From Branchiostoma floridae (Eukaryota; Chordata; Leptocardii; Amphioxiformes; Branchiostomatidae), in NCBI RefSeq assembly GCF_000003815.2, contig NC_049985.1:448513-512512 (forward strand): a stretch of 64,000 nt of DNA. Direction: 5' to 3'. Position 1 is the first letter of the stretch; the number at the start of each line of letters is the position of its first letter. Below, in pieces: positions 63,679 through 64,000 of this stretch. The translations under genes and the position numbers were made by a program. A model generated the notes under the pieces. That model did no database searches. It was not told the origin of the DNA and was given only the letters and a program-made list of their open reading frames with translations.

Positions 63679-64000
63679 ACTGCATATATATTCAAGTCCG
63701 TTTGAGGTCTGTATGGAAGTCTTAGCCTCTACCAGGCTCCACAGATATATTGTACCAGATAACATGCCAGCGGAGTTAGCTGGTCGCAAACCACCCTCCT
63801 TTGACATGTTATGTGTCTATATGTGTCCAATTTCTACAGTTTTTCCAGGTTATTTTCCCCATCATAATAACCTGACCTTCGTCGCCTTCCACGACCGCTT
63901 ACCATTAGTTTTTTTTTTTATGCCGCGACGGTCGTGTCTGTGTCCGCTATAATTCCTGCGATCTTTCGGCTACGACAAAGGAAATATGATTAAAAACAAG
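63679..64000. other. unassigned DNA at window end
   Basis: No gene was recognised. TCTACCAGGCTCCACAGAT near 63729 is related to TCTACCAGGCTCCGCGGAT at 61658. Confidence 0.4.

Overview
The window is animal nuclear DNA and most probably comes from an amphioxus (Branchiostoma). That is inferred from three things: a chordate-type rhodopsin-family GPCR split by one intron, a dense mosaic of tRNA-derived SINEs, truncated LINE 3' ends and many MITE-like foldback families, and AT-rich noncoding DNA around a GC-rich coding exon. The species call is inference and rests on no database match. There are two assembly gaps, at 5819-6045 and 53737-53836.

Only one host protein-coding gene can be supported. 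It lies on the minus strand with exon 1 at 27416-26949 and exon 2 at 23252-21822, separated by a phase-0 GT-AG intron of 3696 bp. The predicted product is a 632-residue class A GPCR with the conserved TM2 Asp, DRY, CWxP and NPLIY motifs and a long Ser-rich tail. It looks most like GPR161 or the GPR21/GPR52 group.

Layout. 1-9.3 kb: a MITE, then an approximately 8.7 kb foldback element whose arms are built of tandem repeats; its left arm is broken by a hAT-like element that itself carries another MITE. 9.3-21 kb: a LINE 3' end, several foldback MITEs, SINEs and short tandem duplications. 21.1-27.5 kb: the GPCR gene, with repeats just 3' of it and inside its intron. 27.5-37.8 kb: SINEs, CT-rich satellites, LINE 3' ends, an inverted minisatellite element and a hAT-like element with a perfect 253-bp internal duplication. 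37.8-55.6 kb: tandem arrays with units of about 115, 155-165, 170, 185, 230 and 404 bp, LINE ends and a long-armed dispersed element (called family D here). 55.6-64 kb: degenerate satellites, a SINE with a 17-bp target duplication, LINE fragments, a duplicated segment in which two copies of one site took different insertions, and a 62-bp minisatellite.

The strongest non-gene signals are these. One MITE family and a second family make 9-bp target duplications. Two insertions can be read against an undisturbed copy of the target. The LINE-type 3' ends carry a short hairpin of changing sequence just before a CAATAAA-like end. Family D and one other locus share a CTGACGA-stem-GAAAC hairpin whose stem covaries between copies and which resembles a hammerhead-ribozyme core. 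No transposase or full reverse transcriptase is intact. I saw no tRNA gene, rRNA or CRISPR array. Family letters A to P are local labels only.
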